A stretch of 64,000 nt of DNA from Sphingopyxis jiangsuensis (lineage in GTDB: Bacteria; Pseudomonadota; Alphaproteobacteria; Sphingomonadales; Sphingomonadaceae), in the NCBI RefSeq assembly GCF_016734905.1, contig NZ_JAERPO010000001.1, positions 744,001-808,000 on the forward strand, read 5' to 3'. The stretch's first letter is position 1, and every line of letters begins with the position of its first letter. Position numbers and translations under genes: made by a program. Under the pieces are notes generated by a model. It had not been told where the DNA came from and searched no databases. It saw nothing but the letters and a program-made list of their open reading frames with translations. This document shows, one piece after another, positions 15,631-24,227 of this stretch.

Positions 15631-17943
15631 CTATCCCTCGATCTTCGAGAAATCGGCGACGCCATGCACCGCAGCGGTGAATCGCGCGAGCAGGCCGAGG
15701 CGATAGGCGCGCACCGCCGCGTCGGGGTCGTTGACCATCACGCCCTCGAAAAAGGCATCGATCGGCGCGCGGAGCGACGCGAGCGCGGCCATGGCGTCGG
15801 TGAAGCGTTCTTCTTCGACAGCTTTGCGCGCAGCCGGTTCGGCGGTGCCGAGGGCAGTAAGGAGGGCCCGATCCACATCCGTCATGCGCTCCGGCGAAAG
15901 CCGGAGCCCAGGAGTGTCTTGCTCCAACGCCTGCGCTGCCCCGCCCTGGGTTCCGGCTTCCGCCGGAACACTGGCTTGCTTCAATATATTCGCCGCACGC
16001 TTGTAACCCGCGAGCAGATTGGCGCCGTCATCGGTTGCCATGAACGCCTGCAACGCCTTCACGCGGGCGAGCAAGCGAACAAGATCATCCTCGCCGCCGA
16101 GCGCGAACACCGCGTCGATCAGGTCGTGGCGGACGCCGGCTTCGCGTTGCTGAACTTTGAGGCGTTCGGCGAAGAAGTCGAGAACAACGTCAGAACAATC
16201 CTCAATGCCTTCGTGGAGATCACTTTCATAATCTCCCGCAAGTACACCCTCTGGGTCGTGATTGCCTTTCCGTAGATCCCATCCAGAAAGAGTCAGGGTG
16301 ATGGGGTGCGGCTCATAAAGAATTTTCTCAAGCCAAACTTCCAAAACTTTGCGAACCAGCTTGCGAACCGTAAAAGCCGGCAGATTATCAACAATCAAAC
16401 CGGTGGCGCCAATTGCGGCGCGCCTAAGAGCGAACGGATCCTTCGAACCGGTCGGTGTTTGATTAATTGCAAAAAAGCCAACCAGCGTATCCAACTTATC
16501 CGCCAACGCCACAGCCACCGTCACCGGCGCGGTCGGCACATCGTCGCCCTGCCCGACCGGCTTGTAATGGTCGCGGATTGCGTCGGCGACCGCATCGGGA
16601 AGGCCTTCGGCGCGGGCGTAATAGCCGCCCATCAGGCCTTGCAGTTCGGGGAACTCGCCGACCATTTCGGTGACGAGGTCCGCCTTGCACAGCCGCGCCG
16701 CGAGTTCGACTTGATTGGCTAATTCTTCCCTGTTCCCCGGCGAAGGCCGGGGTCCAGGGCTTCCTGAAGCTAACGCTTGCTCTGTGCCGCTCTGGACCCC
16801 GGCTTTCGCCGGGGTGCGGTCGGTGACTATGCCCTCCTCGGCCAACCACCGCGCCAGCTTCGCAACCCGCTCGACCTTGTCCGCAACCGTCCCCAGCTTC
16901 TCGTGGAACGTGATCCGGTCCAGCTTCTTCGCATGGTCTTCTAGCTTGGTCTTGCGGTCCTGCTCCCAGAAGAAGCGCGCGTCCGAAAGCCGCGCCGCGA
17001 GCACCTTTTCATTGCCCGCGACGATCGCCGTGCCGCCGTCAGTCGCGTCGATGTTCGCGGTGCAAACGAAAGCGTTGGCGAGCTTGCCCGCGCCGTCCTG
17101 CACGACGAAATATTTCTGGTTCACGCGCGCGGTCAGCTGGATGACCTCGGGCGGCACGTCGAGGAACGCTTCGTCGAAGCGGCCGAGCAAGGGCACCGGC
17201 CATTCGGTGAGGCCGGCATTCTCGACCACCAGCCCCTCGTCCTCAATCAAGGCCAACCCAGCGTCGACCGCGGCTTTGGCGGCACCCGTCCGGATGATCG
17301 CCGCGCGCTCTTCATGGTCGACAATGACGTGGCACGCGCGCAGCTTTTCGGCATAGTCCGACGCCGAGCCGATGGTGATTTCGCCGGGGCAATGAAAGCG
17401 GTGGCCGCGCGTTGCGAAACCCGCGGAAATCCCGCTAACTTCACACGGAATCAAGTCTTCGCCAAAGATCGCGACGATACCCGACAGCGGGCGCACCCAG
17501 CGCAAGCTTTCACTGCTGCTGCTTTCCTTGCCCCAGCGCATCGACTTGGGCCAGGCAAAGGCGCGGATGATCGCAGGGATCGCCTCGGCCAGAACGTCGG
17601 CGGTCGCACGGCCGGGCTTGTCGATCACCGCGAACCATATGCCGTCGCGGTCCTCAAGCTGCTCCTGCGTCAGGCCGGTCTTGCGGAGGAAGCCTTCGAG
17701 CGCCTGCGGCGGCGCGCTGGTGCGCGGACCCTTGAGTTCTTCGCTGACCGCCGCAGTCGCCTCCGGCAAGTCGCGTGCGATGAGCGCGAGGCGGCGCGGG
17801 GTCGACCAGATGGTGAGATCGCCGAAGTCGATGCCCGCAGCGGCCATCTGGGCGCGGAACAATTTGTCGAGCTCGGCGCGCGCGCCCGCCTGCATCCGCG
17901 CGGGGATTTCCTCGGAGCGCAGTTCGAGAAGGAAGTCGGTCAT
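15631..17943 (-). CDS. glyS: Glycyl-tRNA synthetase beta subunit
   Basis: 770 residues, longer than typical (about 690). GlyS pairs with GlyQ to charge tRNA-Gly. Seen: LLELRSEEIPARM at the N-terminus, TPRRLALIARDLPE, the SMRWGKESSSSESLRWVRPL segment, and the HD-like region with AARLCKADLVTEMVGEFPELQGL and MGGYYARAEG. The C-terminus is the anticodon-binding-like domain. The extra length comes largely from two in-frame palindromic inserts, residues about 377-403 and 659-686, read as TPAKAGVQ and VPAEAGTQ followed by proline-rich sequence. The ATG at 17943 overlaps the stop of the DUF559 gene (TGATG); a TTG one codon earlier is also open. Confidence 0.95.
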   Translation of the reverse strand: MTDFLLELRSEEIPARMQAGARAELDKLFRAQMAAAGIDFGDLTIWSTPRRLALIARDLPEATAAVSEELKGPRTSAPPQALEGFLRKTGLTQEQLEDRDGIWFAVIDKPGRATADVLAEAIPAIIRAFAWPKSMRWGKESSSSESLRWVRPLSGIVAIFGEDLIPCEVSGISAGFATRGHRFHCPGEITIGSASDYAEKLRACHVIVDHEERAAIIRTGAAKAAVDAGLALIEDEGLVVENAGLTEWPVPLLGRFDEAFLDVPPEVIQLTARVNQKYFVVQDGAGKLANAFVCTANIDATDGGTAIVAGNEKVLAARLSDARFFWEQDRKTKLEDHAKKLDRITFHEKLGTVADKVERVAKLARWLAEEGIVTDRTPAKAGVQSGTEQALASGSPGPRPSPGNREELANQVELAARLCKADLVTEMVGEFPELQGLMGGYYARAEGLPDAVADAIRDHYKPVGQGDDVPTAPVTVAVALADKLDTLVGFFAINQTPTGSKDPFALRRAAIGATGLIVDNLPAFTVRKLVRKVLEVWLEKILYEPHPITLTLSGWDLRKGNHDPEGVLAGDYESDLHEGIEDCSDVVLDFFAERLKVQQREAGVRHDLIDAVFALGGEDDLVRLLARVKALQAFMATDDGANLLAGYKRAANILKQASVPAEAGTQGGAAQALEQDTPGLRLSPERMTDVDRALLTALGTAEPAARKAVEEERFTDAMAALASLRAPIDAFFEGVMVNDPDAAVRAYRLGLLARFTAAVHGVADFSKIEG
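15888..15969. repeat. Palindromic repeat inside glyS (second insert)
   Basis: Inverted arms at 15888-15911 and 15946-15969 match at all but 3 of 24 positions, with a 34-nt loop. Each arm has its own inner palindrome (CCGGC/GCCGG). In the glyS frame it encodes residues 659-686, starting VPAEAGTQ and ending PGLRLSPER. The same arm type (GTTCC..GGAACCCAG) appears intergenically at 32133-32206. Confidence 0.85.
16735..16815. repeat. Palindromic repeat inside glyS (first insert), exactly 27 codons
   Basis: Inverted arms at 16735-16757 and 16792-16814 are identical except for one of 23 positions, with a 34-nt loop. Each arm contains CCCCGGC-x4-GCCGGGG. Including one flanking base, the element is 81 nt, so it keeps the glyS frame and adds residues 377-403 (TPAKAGVQ ... 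PRPSPG). It lies just before the conserved AARLCKADLVTEMV segment, in what should be a surface loop. Confidence 0.87.
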
Positions 17944-18416
17944 CAAAAATCCTCCCCGCTTGCGGGGAGGGGGACCGCGCCGAAGGCGTGGTGGAGGGGG
18001 CTGTCGGTCTTGAGCCGAAGCAGCGCCACGACGCCATCCATATTTTCGAGCACATCCTTTGCCGCCACCCGGACGACCTCAAATCCTTGCGCGGCAAAAT
18101 ATGCATCTCGCGCAGCGTCACGCGCGGGCGCGGCTCCGCGATCATGCGCCTCACCGTCGATTTCGATCACGAGCTTCGTCGCCATCGAGCAAAAGTCCGC
18201 AACATAGGGGCCGACCGGATGCTGGCGGCGGAATTTCACGCCGAGCTTCTGCCCGCGCAATTGTTCCCACAACAACACCTCGGGCAGCGTCATTTCACGA
18301 CGGAGCCGGCGGGCGGCGTACACCTGCGGGCGTTGCAAGCCTCGCGAGCCCCCTCCACCACGCTTCGCGCGGTCCCCCTCCCCGTTTCGGGGAGGATTTT
18401 GGTAGGCCGCCATCAT
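17943..18416 (-). CDS. DUF559 endonuclease-fold protein between glyQ and glyS
   Basis: 157 residues of the DUF559 family (PD-(D/E)XK-like, related to Vsr). Core motifs: [39 protein letters not shown], then [12 protein letters not shown], a D-x-x-x-E/D..E-x-D nuclease-like pattern, and [24 protein letters not shown]. The first and last residues ([17 protein letters not shown] and [18 protein letters not shown]) are encoded by the flanking inverted repeats. Start: ATG at 18416 overlaps the glyQ stop (ATGA). Its own stop overlaps the glyS ATG (TGATG). The biochemical activity and biological role of this family are not established. Its placement inside a normally two-gene essential operon marks it as an insertion. 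Confidence 0.85.
   Translation of the reverse strand: MMAAYQNPPRNGEGDRAKRGGGGSRGLQRPQVYAARRLRREMTLPEVLLWEQLRGQKLGVKFRRQHPVGPYVADFCSMATKLVIEIDGEAHDRGAAPARDAARDAYFAAQGFEVVRVAAKDVLENMDGVVALLRLKTDSPLHHAFGAVPLPASGEDF
17945..18002 (+). repeat. Left inverted repeat of the DUF559 cassette
   Basis: Contains the internal hairpin CCTCCCCG-CTTG-CGGGGAGG, then GGGACCGCGCCGAAGGCG and TGGTGGAGGGGGCT. It encodes the C-terminus of the DUF559 protein on the minus strand. It matches the reverse complement of 18347-18400 with a few small differences in the two loops. Confidence 0.8.
18347..18400 (-). repeat. Right inverted repeat of the DUF559 cassette
   Basis: On the minus strand it reads AAAATCCTCCCCGAAACGGG, then GAGGGGGACCGCGCGAAGCG and TGGTGGAGGGGGCT. 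It encodes the N-terminal residues after MMAAY of the DUF559 protein. Confidence 0.8.
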
Positions 18417-19342
18417 AGCGTCCACCCCGGATATTTCGCGGTCCAGCTCTCCGACTGGCTGTCGATCCACGCCTTGCAGCTCCCTTTCGCGAGGTCGCGG
18501 ACGCGCGCCATATAGTTGGCGCGTTCCTGCACGCTGATCACGCCGCGCGCCTGGAGCAGGTTGAAGAGGTGGCTCGCCTCGATCGCCTGGTCATAGGCCG
18601 CGAGCGGCACGCCCGCGTCGATCGCGCGCTGGCATTCGGCTTCGGCCGCCTTGAAGCCCGCAAACAGGCTGTCGGTGTCGGCGACCTCGAAATTCCATTT
18701 CGAGAATTGCCGTTCGTTTTCAAGGAAGACGTCGCCATAGCTGACACCCGGCACGTCCCCGACGGGGTCGGAGAAACGCAGGTCGTACACATTGTCGACG
18801 CCCTGGATATACATGGCGAGCCGTTCGAGCCCATAGGTCAGCTCGCCCGCGACGGGCTTGCAGTCGAAGCCGCCCATCTGCTGGAAATAAGTGAACTGGG
18901 TGACTTCCATCCCGTCGCACCAGACTTCCCAGCCCAGCCCCCACGCGCCGAGCGTCGGCGATTCCCAATCATCCTCGACAAAGCGGATGTCGTGGAGCAG
19001 CGGGTCGATGCCGATCGCCGCCAGCGACCCCAGATATTGCTCCTGCAGGTCTGCGGGCGACGGTTTCAGGATCACCTGATACTGGTAATAATGCTGCAGC
19101 CGGTTCGGATTCTCGCCATAGCGGCCATCGGTCGGCCGGCGGCTCGGCTGGACATAGGCGACGTTCCACGGCTCGGGACCCAGGCTGCGCAGGGTCGTCG
19201 CGGGGTGAAATGTCCCTGCACCGACGCGCATGTCATAGGGCTGCAGGATGGCACAACCGCGCGCGCCCCAATAGGCGTGCAGCGTCAGGATCATGTCCTG
19301 GAAGCTCAAGGGTGTCTTTTCCGCCGCGCCGGCCACGCTCAT
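18413..19342 (-). CDS. glyQ: Glycyl-tRNA synthetase alpha subunit
   Basis: 309 residues, the usual length. This class II catalytic subunit activates glycine and needs GlyS. Seen: [25 protein letters not shown], the [19 protein letters not shown] segment, [20 protein letters not shown] (motif 2 region), [20 protein letters not shown] and [15 protein letters not shown] (motif 3 with its arginine). It is the first gene of glyQ-DUF559-glyS, all joined by overlapping stop and start codons. Confidence 0.97.
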   Translation of the reverse strand: MSVAGAAEKTPLSFQDMILTLHAYWGARGCAILQPYDMRVGAGTFHPATTLRSLGPEPWNVAYVQPSRRPTDGRYGENPNRLQHYYQYQVILKPSPADLQEQYLGSLAAIGIDPLLHDIRFVEDDWESPTLGAWGLGWEVWCDGMEVTQFTYFQQMGGFDCKPVAGELTYGLERLAMYIQGVDNVYDLRFSDPVGDVPGVSYGDVFLENERQFSKWNFEVADTDSLFAGFKAAEAECQRAIDAGVPLAAYDQAIEASHLFNLLQARGVISVQERANYMARVRDLAKGSCKAWIDSQSESWTAKYPGWTL

Positions 19343-19524
19343 GCCTTCTTTCGCAGGTGCAACAAGTGCCGCAGCCCTTGGCGCAGCGGCGCGCGCCGGT
19401 CAAGGGCGGGGGCAAGGCGCCGCGGCGGGACGGCGAGGACAATGCCTGCAAATCGTCAACATTTGCCCTCCCCTTTTCGCGCCGCCCGCCCTAAGCCTTG
19501 GGCAAATCGACGAAAGGCTTTGCA

Positions 19525-20451
19525 ATGTCCAAACGGTTCAAGAAACTCGTCCTCACCTGCGCGCTGATCCCGCTCGGGCAATGCACCCTGCTCCCCTTTG
19601 GCTCGCAGATTGCGCATGCCGCCGAAGCGGCCGCGACGGTCGACGCTGACCCCGCCCTGTGGGTTGTCAGGGACGAGGACACGACCATTTACCTGTTCGG
19701 GACCGTCCATGTGCTGAAACCGGGGCTCAGCTGGTTCGACGAGGCGGTGAAGGAGGCGTTCGACAAATCCGACACGTTGATGCTCGAAATGGTGCTGCCC
19801 GAGGACCAGACCGCCATCCAGCAAACGATGATTCCGCTCGCCGTCGACCAGAGCGGCACCGCGCTGTCGTCGCGGCTCGATAACGAACAGCGCGCGGCCT
19901 ATCATGCGGCAATGGACAAAGTCGGGCTGCCGGTCGCGCAGTTCGATATCTTTGAACCCTGGTTCGCCGCGGTCACCCTGTCGGTCGCCCCGCTCGCCAA
20001 GCTGGGATACGATCCCGAACAGGGAGCCGAAAAACAGCTTACACGCTTCGCCAAAAGCGCGGGCAAGCCGATTGCGGGGTTCGAGGATCTGAAGGAACAA
20101 CTCGGTTTTCTCGATGCGCTGCCGGCCGATGCCCAGCTTTCCTATCTCAACTCGGTTGTGCGTGATATCGACAAAATGGGTTCGATGCTCGACGCGTTGG
20201 TCGTGGAATGGGCGGCGGGCAAACCCGAAGTGCTTGCCGAACTGATGAACGAAAGCCTGGCGGAAACGCCGGAAGTCGCCGATGCGCTGCTTTATGCCCG
20301 CAATGCGCGCTGGGCCGATCGGATCAAGGCCCGCATGGACGAACCCGGCACGGTTTTCGTCGCGGTCGGCGCCGGACATCTCGCCGGAGACCGCAGCGTC
20401 CAGAAGGAACTCGCCGACCGCGGGCTGGTCGCCGAACGGGTCGACTATTGA
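19525..20451 (+). CDS. TraB/GumN family protein, exported
   Basis: 308 residues starting MSKRFKKLVLTCALIPLGQC, with a signal peptide ending near SQIAHAAEA. The start has GAAAGG upstream. The TraB/GumN core shows ALWVVRDEDTTIYLFGTVHVLKPG with the first conserved GT-x-H, LMLEMVLPED, and the second motif FVAVGAGHLAGDRSVQKELADRG. The family is thought to contain periplasmic metal-dependent hydrolases or peptidases, but the substrate is unknown. A second TraB gene overlaps its stop codon, so the pair is a tandem duplication. Confidence 0.85.
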   Translation: MSKRFKKLVLTCALIPLGQCTLLPFGSQIAHAAEAAATVDADPALWVVRDEDTTIYLFGTVHVLKPGLSWFDEAVKEAFDKSDTLMLEMVLPEDQTAIQQTMIPLAVDQSGTALSSRLDNEQRAAYHAAMDKVGLPVAQFDIFEPWFAAVTLSVAPLAKLGYDPEQGAEKQLTRFAKSAGKPIAGFEDLKEQLGFLDALPADAQLSYLNSVVRDIDKMGSMLDALVVEWAAGKPEVLAELMNESLAETPEVADALLYARNARWADRIKARMDEPGTVFVAVGAGHLAGDRSVQKELADRGLVAERVDY

Positions 20452-21350
20452 TCTGTAGCGGTCGCCCCCGGACACTGCACGGCCGCCGCCGCGTTGCAGC
20501 GATCCTGCTGCCCTTGCTGCTGGCCGCGTGCGGAACACGAGAGCCGGGGCCGACCGCGACACCGGCATTGTGGCTCGTCGCCGACGAAGACACGCAAATC
20601 TATTTGCTTGGCACGATGCACGCCCTTCCGCGGGGGACCGATTGGAGGGGAGGAAAGGTCGACACGGCAATCGCCAACGCCGACGAGCTGGTCCTCGAAC
20701 TGTCACCGGGAGAGGCCGCGCAGGCCGGATCGGCCTTTCGCGCCCTCGCCCCGCGCACCGCCCCCCTCGCGATGCACGAGCGCCTTCCTCCGGCCGCGCT
20801 CGCCGGCTATCGCGCACTCGAAGCGAGCGGCGATCCTTTCGGCGGCGATGCGCTCGACGATTGGGCGGTACTGGTGTTGATGGGCCAGCGCGCCGCGCGC
20901 AATGCGGCGTTGTCGTCGTCAGACGGAGTCGAAACCGGACTCACCGCGATGTTCGAGGCTGCGGGCAAACCGATTTCCGGTTTCGAAACGGCGCGCGCAC
21001 AACTTTATCTTTTCGAAACGCTCGACCCGGCGACGCAGCGGACACTGCTGGTCAACGCGGCATCGGACGCAAAGGATGCCGTGAACGACGTTCGCAAGCT
21101 GACCGCCGCCTGGTCGCGCGCCGACGTTGCCGCGCTGGAGGCGATCGTCAACGACGACATCGACGCGGTGCCGGACGCGCGCAAAGCGATCATCACCGAC
21201 CGGAATCAAGCGTGGAGCGCTTGGATCAAACGGCGTCTCGACCGGCCGGGCACCGTGTTGGTCGCGGTAGGCGCCGGACATATGGTCGGCACCGACGGCC
21301 TGCCAGCATTGATGGAAGCCGCCGGGTTCGACGTGTGCCGGGTGCAATAG
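20448..21350 (+). CDS. TraB/GumN family lipoprotein, second tandem copy
   Basis: 300 residues if translation starts at TTG 20448, which overlaps the previous stop as TTGA. This gives a short basic N-terminus and a lipoprotein signal GRRRVAAILLPLLLAAC with the lipobox cysteine. The frame is open much further upstream, but that part runs through the first TraB gene in another frame and is not protein-like. Conserved motifs are ALWLVADEDTQIYLLGTMHALP and VLVAVGAGHMVGTDGLPALM. It parallels its neighbour but is predicted to be membrane-anchored. Substrate unknown. Confidence 0.78.
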   Translation: MICSGRPRTLHGRRRVAAILLPLLLAACGTREPGPTATPALWLVADEDTQIYLLGTMHALPRGTDWRGGKVDTAIANADELVLELSPGEAAQAGSAFRALAPRTAPLAMHERLPPAALAGYRALEASGDPFGGDALDDWAVLVLMGQRAARNAALSSSDGVETGLTAMFEAAGKPISGFETARAQLYLFETLDPATQRTLLVNAASDAKDAVNDVRKLTAAWSRADVAALEAIVNDDIDAVPDARKAIITDRNQAWSAWIKRRLDRPGTVLVAVGAGHMVGTDGLPALMEAAGFDVCRVQ

Positions 21351-21366
21351 GGCGTTAGACCGCGCC

Positions 21367-22332
21367 CTATGCGTCCACCAGCGCGTGGAACTCCGCTTCG
21401 GCGAGGAAGCGTTCGGCGTCGAGCGCGGCCATGCAGCCCATGCCGGCGGCGGTCACGGCCTGGCGGTAGACCTTGTCCGACACGTCACCAGCCGCGAACA
21501 CGCCGGGGACTGCCGTCAGCGACGTGCCCGGCGTCACCTGCAGATAGCCGTCGTCATCGAGCGGCAGCTTGCCCTTGAACAATTCGGTCGCCGGGCTGTG
21601 GCCAATAGCGACAAAACCGCCGTCGGTCGGCTCGTGGCTCGCCTCGCCCGTCACCGTGTCGACCAGGTCGACGCCGACGAGTCCCGAAACGCCCTCGCCC
21701 GCGACGAAGCGTTCGACGCGCTTGTTCCACAACATCTTGATCTTGGGGTTGGCAAACAGCCGGTCCTGGAGGATCTTTTCGGCGCGCAGCGAATCGCGAC
21801 GATGGATCAGCGTCACGTCGTCGCTGTGGTTCGTGAGGTACAGCGCCTCTTCCACCGCGGTGTTGCCGCCGCCGATCACCACGACCTTCTTGCCGCGATA
21901 AAAGAATCCGTCGCACGTCGCGCACGCCGACACGCCCTTGCCGCCCAGTTCCTGCTCGCCTTCCACGCCCAGCCACTTCGCCTGCGCGCCCGTCGCGATC
22001 ACCAGCGTTTCCGCCATATAGACATCTCCGCCGTCGCCGGTCAGTTTGAACGGCCGCTGCGTCAGGTCGACGTCGACGATCGTGTCCCAGATCATGCTCG
22101 TCCCGACATGCACCGCCTGCGCGGTCATCTGTTCCATCAGCCACGGCCCCTGGATCACGTCGGCAAAGCCCGGATAGTTTTCGACGTCGGTCGTGATCGT
22201 CAGCTGCCCGCCGGGCTGAAGCCCCTGCACGACGATCGGCTGCATCCCCGCGCGCGCGCCGTAAATGGCGGCCGAAAGCCCCGCGGGGCCGGAACCGAGG
22301 ATCAGCATCTTGGTGTGGTGGGTCGTGGGCAT
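21367..22332 (-). CDS. trxB: Thioredoxin-disulfide reductase
   Basis: 321 residues. It transfers electrons from NADPH through FAD to thioredoxin. Seen: the FAD loop LILGSGPAGLSAAIYGARAG, the redox-active CATC in SACATCDGFFYRGK, the NADPH loop VVIGGGNTAVEEALYL with HRRDSLRAEK, and the FAD motif GVFAAGDVSDKVYRQAVTAA. The ATG at 22332 is preceded by GAAGGA; a start 15 bases earlier lacks a site. It converges on the second TraB gene with only 16 bases between stops. Confidence 0.97.
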   Translation of the reverse strand: MPTTHHTKMLILGSGPAGLSAAIYGARAGMQPIVVQGLQPGGQLTITTDVENYPGFADVIQGPWLMEQMTAQAVHVGTSMIWDTIVDVDLTQRPFKLTGDGGDVYMAETLVIATGAQAKWLGVEGEQELGGKGVSACATCDGFFYRGKKVVVIGGGNTAVEEALYLTNHSDDVTLIHRRDSLRAEKILQDRLFANPKIKMLWNKRVERFVAGEGVSGLVGVDLVDTVTGEASHEPTDGGFVAIGHSPATELFKGKLPLDDDGYLQVTPGTSLTAVPGVFAAGDVSDKVYRQAVTAAGMGCMAALDAERFLAEAEFHALVDA

Positions 22333-22427
22333 GATCGTCCTTCGCAAGCGTGGGTGCGCCTAAATGGGTGTTGCCAAGCGCGCTAGCAAGGGACAGGCTG
22401 CGCGCCAAGGGGGGAGCCCGCGTGACA

Positions 22428-23426
22428 ATGACTGATCGGCCGGGAATCCGTCGGCGCGACAATTGGAAATTCGTCTCTGCAACCATGGTCGCCCTCGCGG
22501 CGGCCTTGGCGGTCTATATACTCGCGGAGGCAGGAAAAAGCGGAGCGATAGGCTATTCTCTCTTGGTCGTATTGCCCGCAACAACGTCGGCTTTCATCGG
22601 GTGGATAGGCAGTATGGGACGAAACTGGTCGCGCGGCACCTATCTTTCGGTGCCGCTATGGCTTGCGTTCGTTGCAACGGCGATCGGCGCGGTTTTCCTT
22701 CGCGAAGGCGTTGTCTGCCTTGTCATGGCGCTGCCCTTCTGGATCGGGTTCGGCTATGTGGGGCTTTGGCCGGTCTATCTGTATCGCCGTCAGCAGCGTC
22801 ATGTGGACCCCGCCATCTTCCGCGCCCATGCGATGCTCCTTCTGCCTTTCCTCGCGCTGCTGGTCGATCAACAATTCGTACCGCCGCGCGAAACGCGAAC
22901 GGTCGTGCGCGAGATTGTCGTCGATGCGCCCGCCGCTGTCGCCTGGCCGCGCCTGCTTGTTATTCCCGCGATCTCGCCGGATGAGGGGCGCTGGAACATC
23001 AGCCAGGACCTGCTGCGCCTGCCACGTCCGGTCGCGGCGCACCTGTCGGGGCGCGGGCCGGGTGCGGTGCGCGATGCACGGTGGCAGGACGATATTCGCT
23101 TCCAGGAGATTGTCACCGAATGGCGGTCACAGGAACGTCTGCAATGGCAGTTCGCCTTCCCAGACCCGTCGATCCACGAACGCACCGACCGCCATATACA
23201 GCCTCACGGTCGCCACCTGTGGATCGACGCGGGCGGCTATGACTTGATTCCATTGACCGGCGGACGAACGAAAATCCGGCTCTGGACACGCTACCACCTC
23301 TCGACCCCGTTCAACGCCTACGCAGGCTGGTGGGGAGAGCGGATCTTGGGCGATATCCAGGACAATGTGCTGGCGGTCGTTGCCGAACGGATCGCGAAGG
23401 ACGCGAACCAAAGCATCGTCCGCTAA
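22428..23426 (+). CDS. Uncharacterised membrane protein with a C-terminal polyketide-cyclase/SRPBCC-like region
   Basis: 332 residues. Four hydrophobic segments lie in the first 160 residues (KFVSATMVALAAALAVYILAE, IGYSLLVVLPATTSAFIGWI, LSVPLWLAFVATAIGAVFL, VCLVMALPFWIGFGYVGLW). The rest is soluble and begins TVVREIVVDAPAAVAWPRL, which resembles the first strand of SRPBCC domains (substrate-binding or cyclase fold). A GTG six bases earlier (22422), with GGGGGGAG before it, is an equally good start. No family name is certain. It is divergent from trxB and convergent with trhO. Confidence 0.7.
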   Translation: MTDRPGIRRRDNWKFVSATMVALAAALAVYILAEAGKSGAIGYSLLVVLPATTSAFIGWIGSMGRNWSRGTYLSVPLWLAFVATAIGAVFLREGVVCLVMALPFWIGFGYVGLWPVYLYRRQQRHVDPAIFRAHAMLLLPFLALLVDQQFVPPRETRTVVREIVVDAPAAVAWPRLLVIPAISPDEGRWNISQDLLRLPRPVAAHLSGRGPGAVRDARWQDDIRFQEIVTEWRSQERLQWQFAFPDPSIHERTDRHIQPHGRHLWIDAGGYDLIPLTGGRTKIRLWTRYHLSTPFNAYAGWWGERILGDIQDNVLAVVAERIAKDANQSIVR

Positions 23427-23469
23427 CGACAGCCACAGGGCAGCCCCGCGCGCCCGCCAGCCTTGGCGG

Positions 23470-24198
23470 CTATTCCTTCTCCCCGACCTCGACCAGCCCA
23501 TGGCCGACGCTGACGCGCTCGTCGAAGACGAAGCAGCTGCCGTGCCAGCGGCTCTCGGTCTCCGGCACCTGTTCGAGATAGGCGAGGATACCGCCCTTCA
23601 GGTGGACGACATCGTCGACGCCTTCGCTTTTCAGGAAGGCGGTCGACTTTTCGCAGCGGATGCCGCCGGTGCAGAACATCGCGATACGCTTGCCCGCAAA
23701 TTGGTCGGCATTGGCGCGCCACCAGCCGGGGAAGTCGCCAAAGCTTTTCGTGTGCGGGTTCACCGCGCCGTCGAAGCTGCCATATCCGACCTCGAAATCG
23801 TTGCGCGTGTCGATGACGACGGTGTCGGGGTCGTCGACCACCGCGTTCCACTCGGCGGGCGCGACATAGGCGCCGGCCTCGCGCGCGGGGTCGACGCCCG
23901 GCACCTTCATCGTCACGATTTCCTTCTTCAGCCGCACCTTCATCCGGCCAAAGGGCATCGCGGCCGCGGCCGAATATTTGACGTCGAGGTCGGCGCATCC
24001 GGGGAGCGCGCGGATATGGTCGACCACCGCCGCGACCCCGTCAGCCGTCCCCGCGATCGTCCCGTTCACCCCTTCGCGCGCGAGGAGCAGCGTGCCTTTG
24101 ATCCCCCGCTCCTCGCAAAGCGCGAGTAGCGGCGCGCGCAGCGCGGCAGGGTCGTCGAACGGCGCAAAGCGATAAAGGGCGGCAACGGTGAAGCTCAT
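23470..24198 (-). CDS. trhO: tRNA U34 hydroxylase, rhodanese-type (TrhO/YceA)
   Basis: 242 residues. TrhO makes 5-hydroxyuridine at position 34 of tRNA using oxygen. The N-terminal acylphosphatase-like domain contains [15 protein letters not shown] and [18 protein letters not shown]. The rhodanese domain has [19 protein letters not shown] and the catalytic cysteine loop [16 protein letters not shown]. The usual end [13 protein letters not shown] is present, but the protein stops soon after, without the cysteine-rich tail seen in E. coli YceA. Many alphaproteobacterial versions may be short, so this need not be a defect. An ATG 12 bases earlier is also possible. Confidence 0.88.
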   Translation of the reverse strand: MSFTVAALYRFAPFDDPAALRAPLLALCEERGIKGTLLLAREGVNGTIAGTADGVAAVVDHIRALPGCADLDVKYSAAAAMPFGRMKVRLKKEIVTMKVPGVDPAREAGAYVAPAEWNAVVDDPDTVVIDTRNDFEVGYGSFDGAVNPHTKSFGDFPGWWRANADQFAGKRIAMFCTGGIRCEKSTAFLKSEGVDDVVHLKGGILAYLEQVPETESRWHGSCFVFDERVSVGHGLVEVGEKE

Positions 24199-24227
24199 GG
24201 TGCGCGCCATGTAGGCGTGTCGGCCCC

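Larger units (their letters stand above)
17945..18400. mobile_element. Inverted-repeat-bounded DUF559 cassette in the glyQ-glyS junction
   Basis: Inverted repeats of about 54-58 bp bound the DUF559 gene: 17945-18002 and 18347-18400. Each reads, from the outside in, AAATCCTCCCCG..CGGGGAGGGGG, then ACCGCGC, GAAG and GTGGTGGAGGGGGCT. On the coding strand TGATG is present both where glyQ ends (18415-18411) and where glyS begins (17945-17941), which looks like a 5-bp target duplication. Removing one TGATG and the cassette would leave glyQ stop and glyS start overlapping as TGATG. No transposase is present, so movement would have to be in trans or by an unknown route. Confidence 0.6.
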
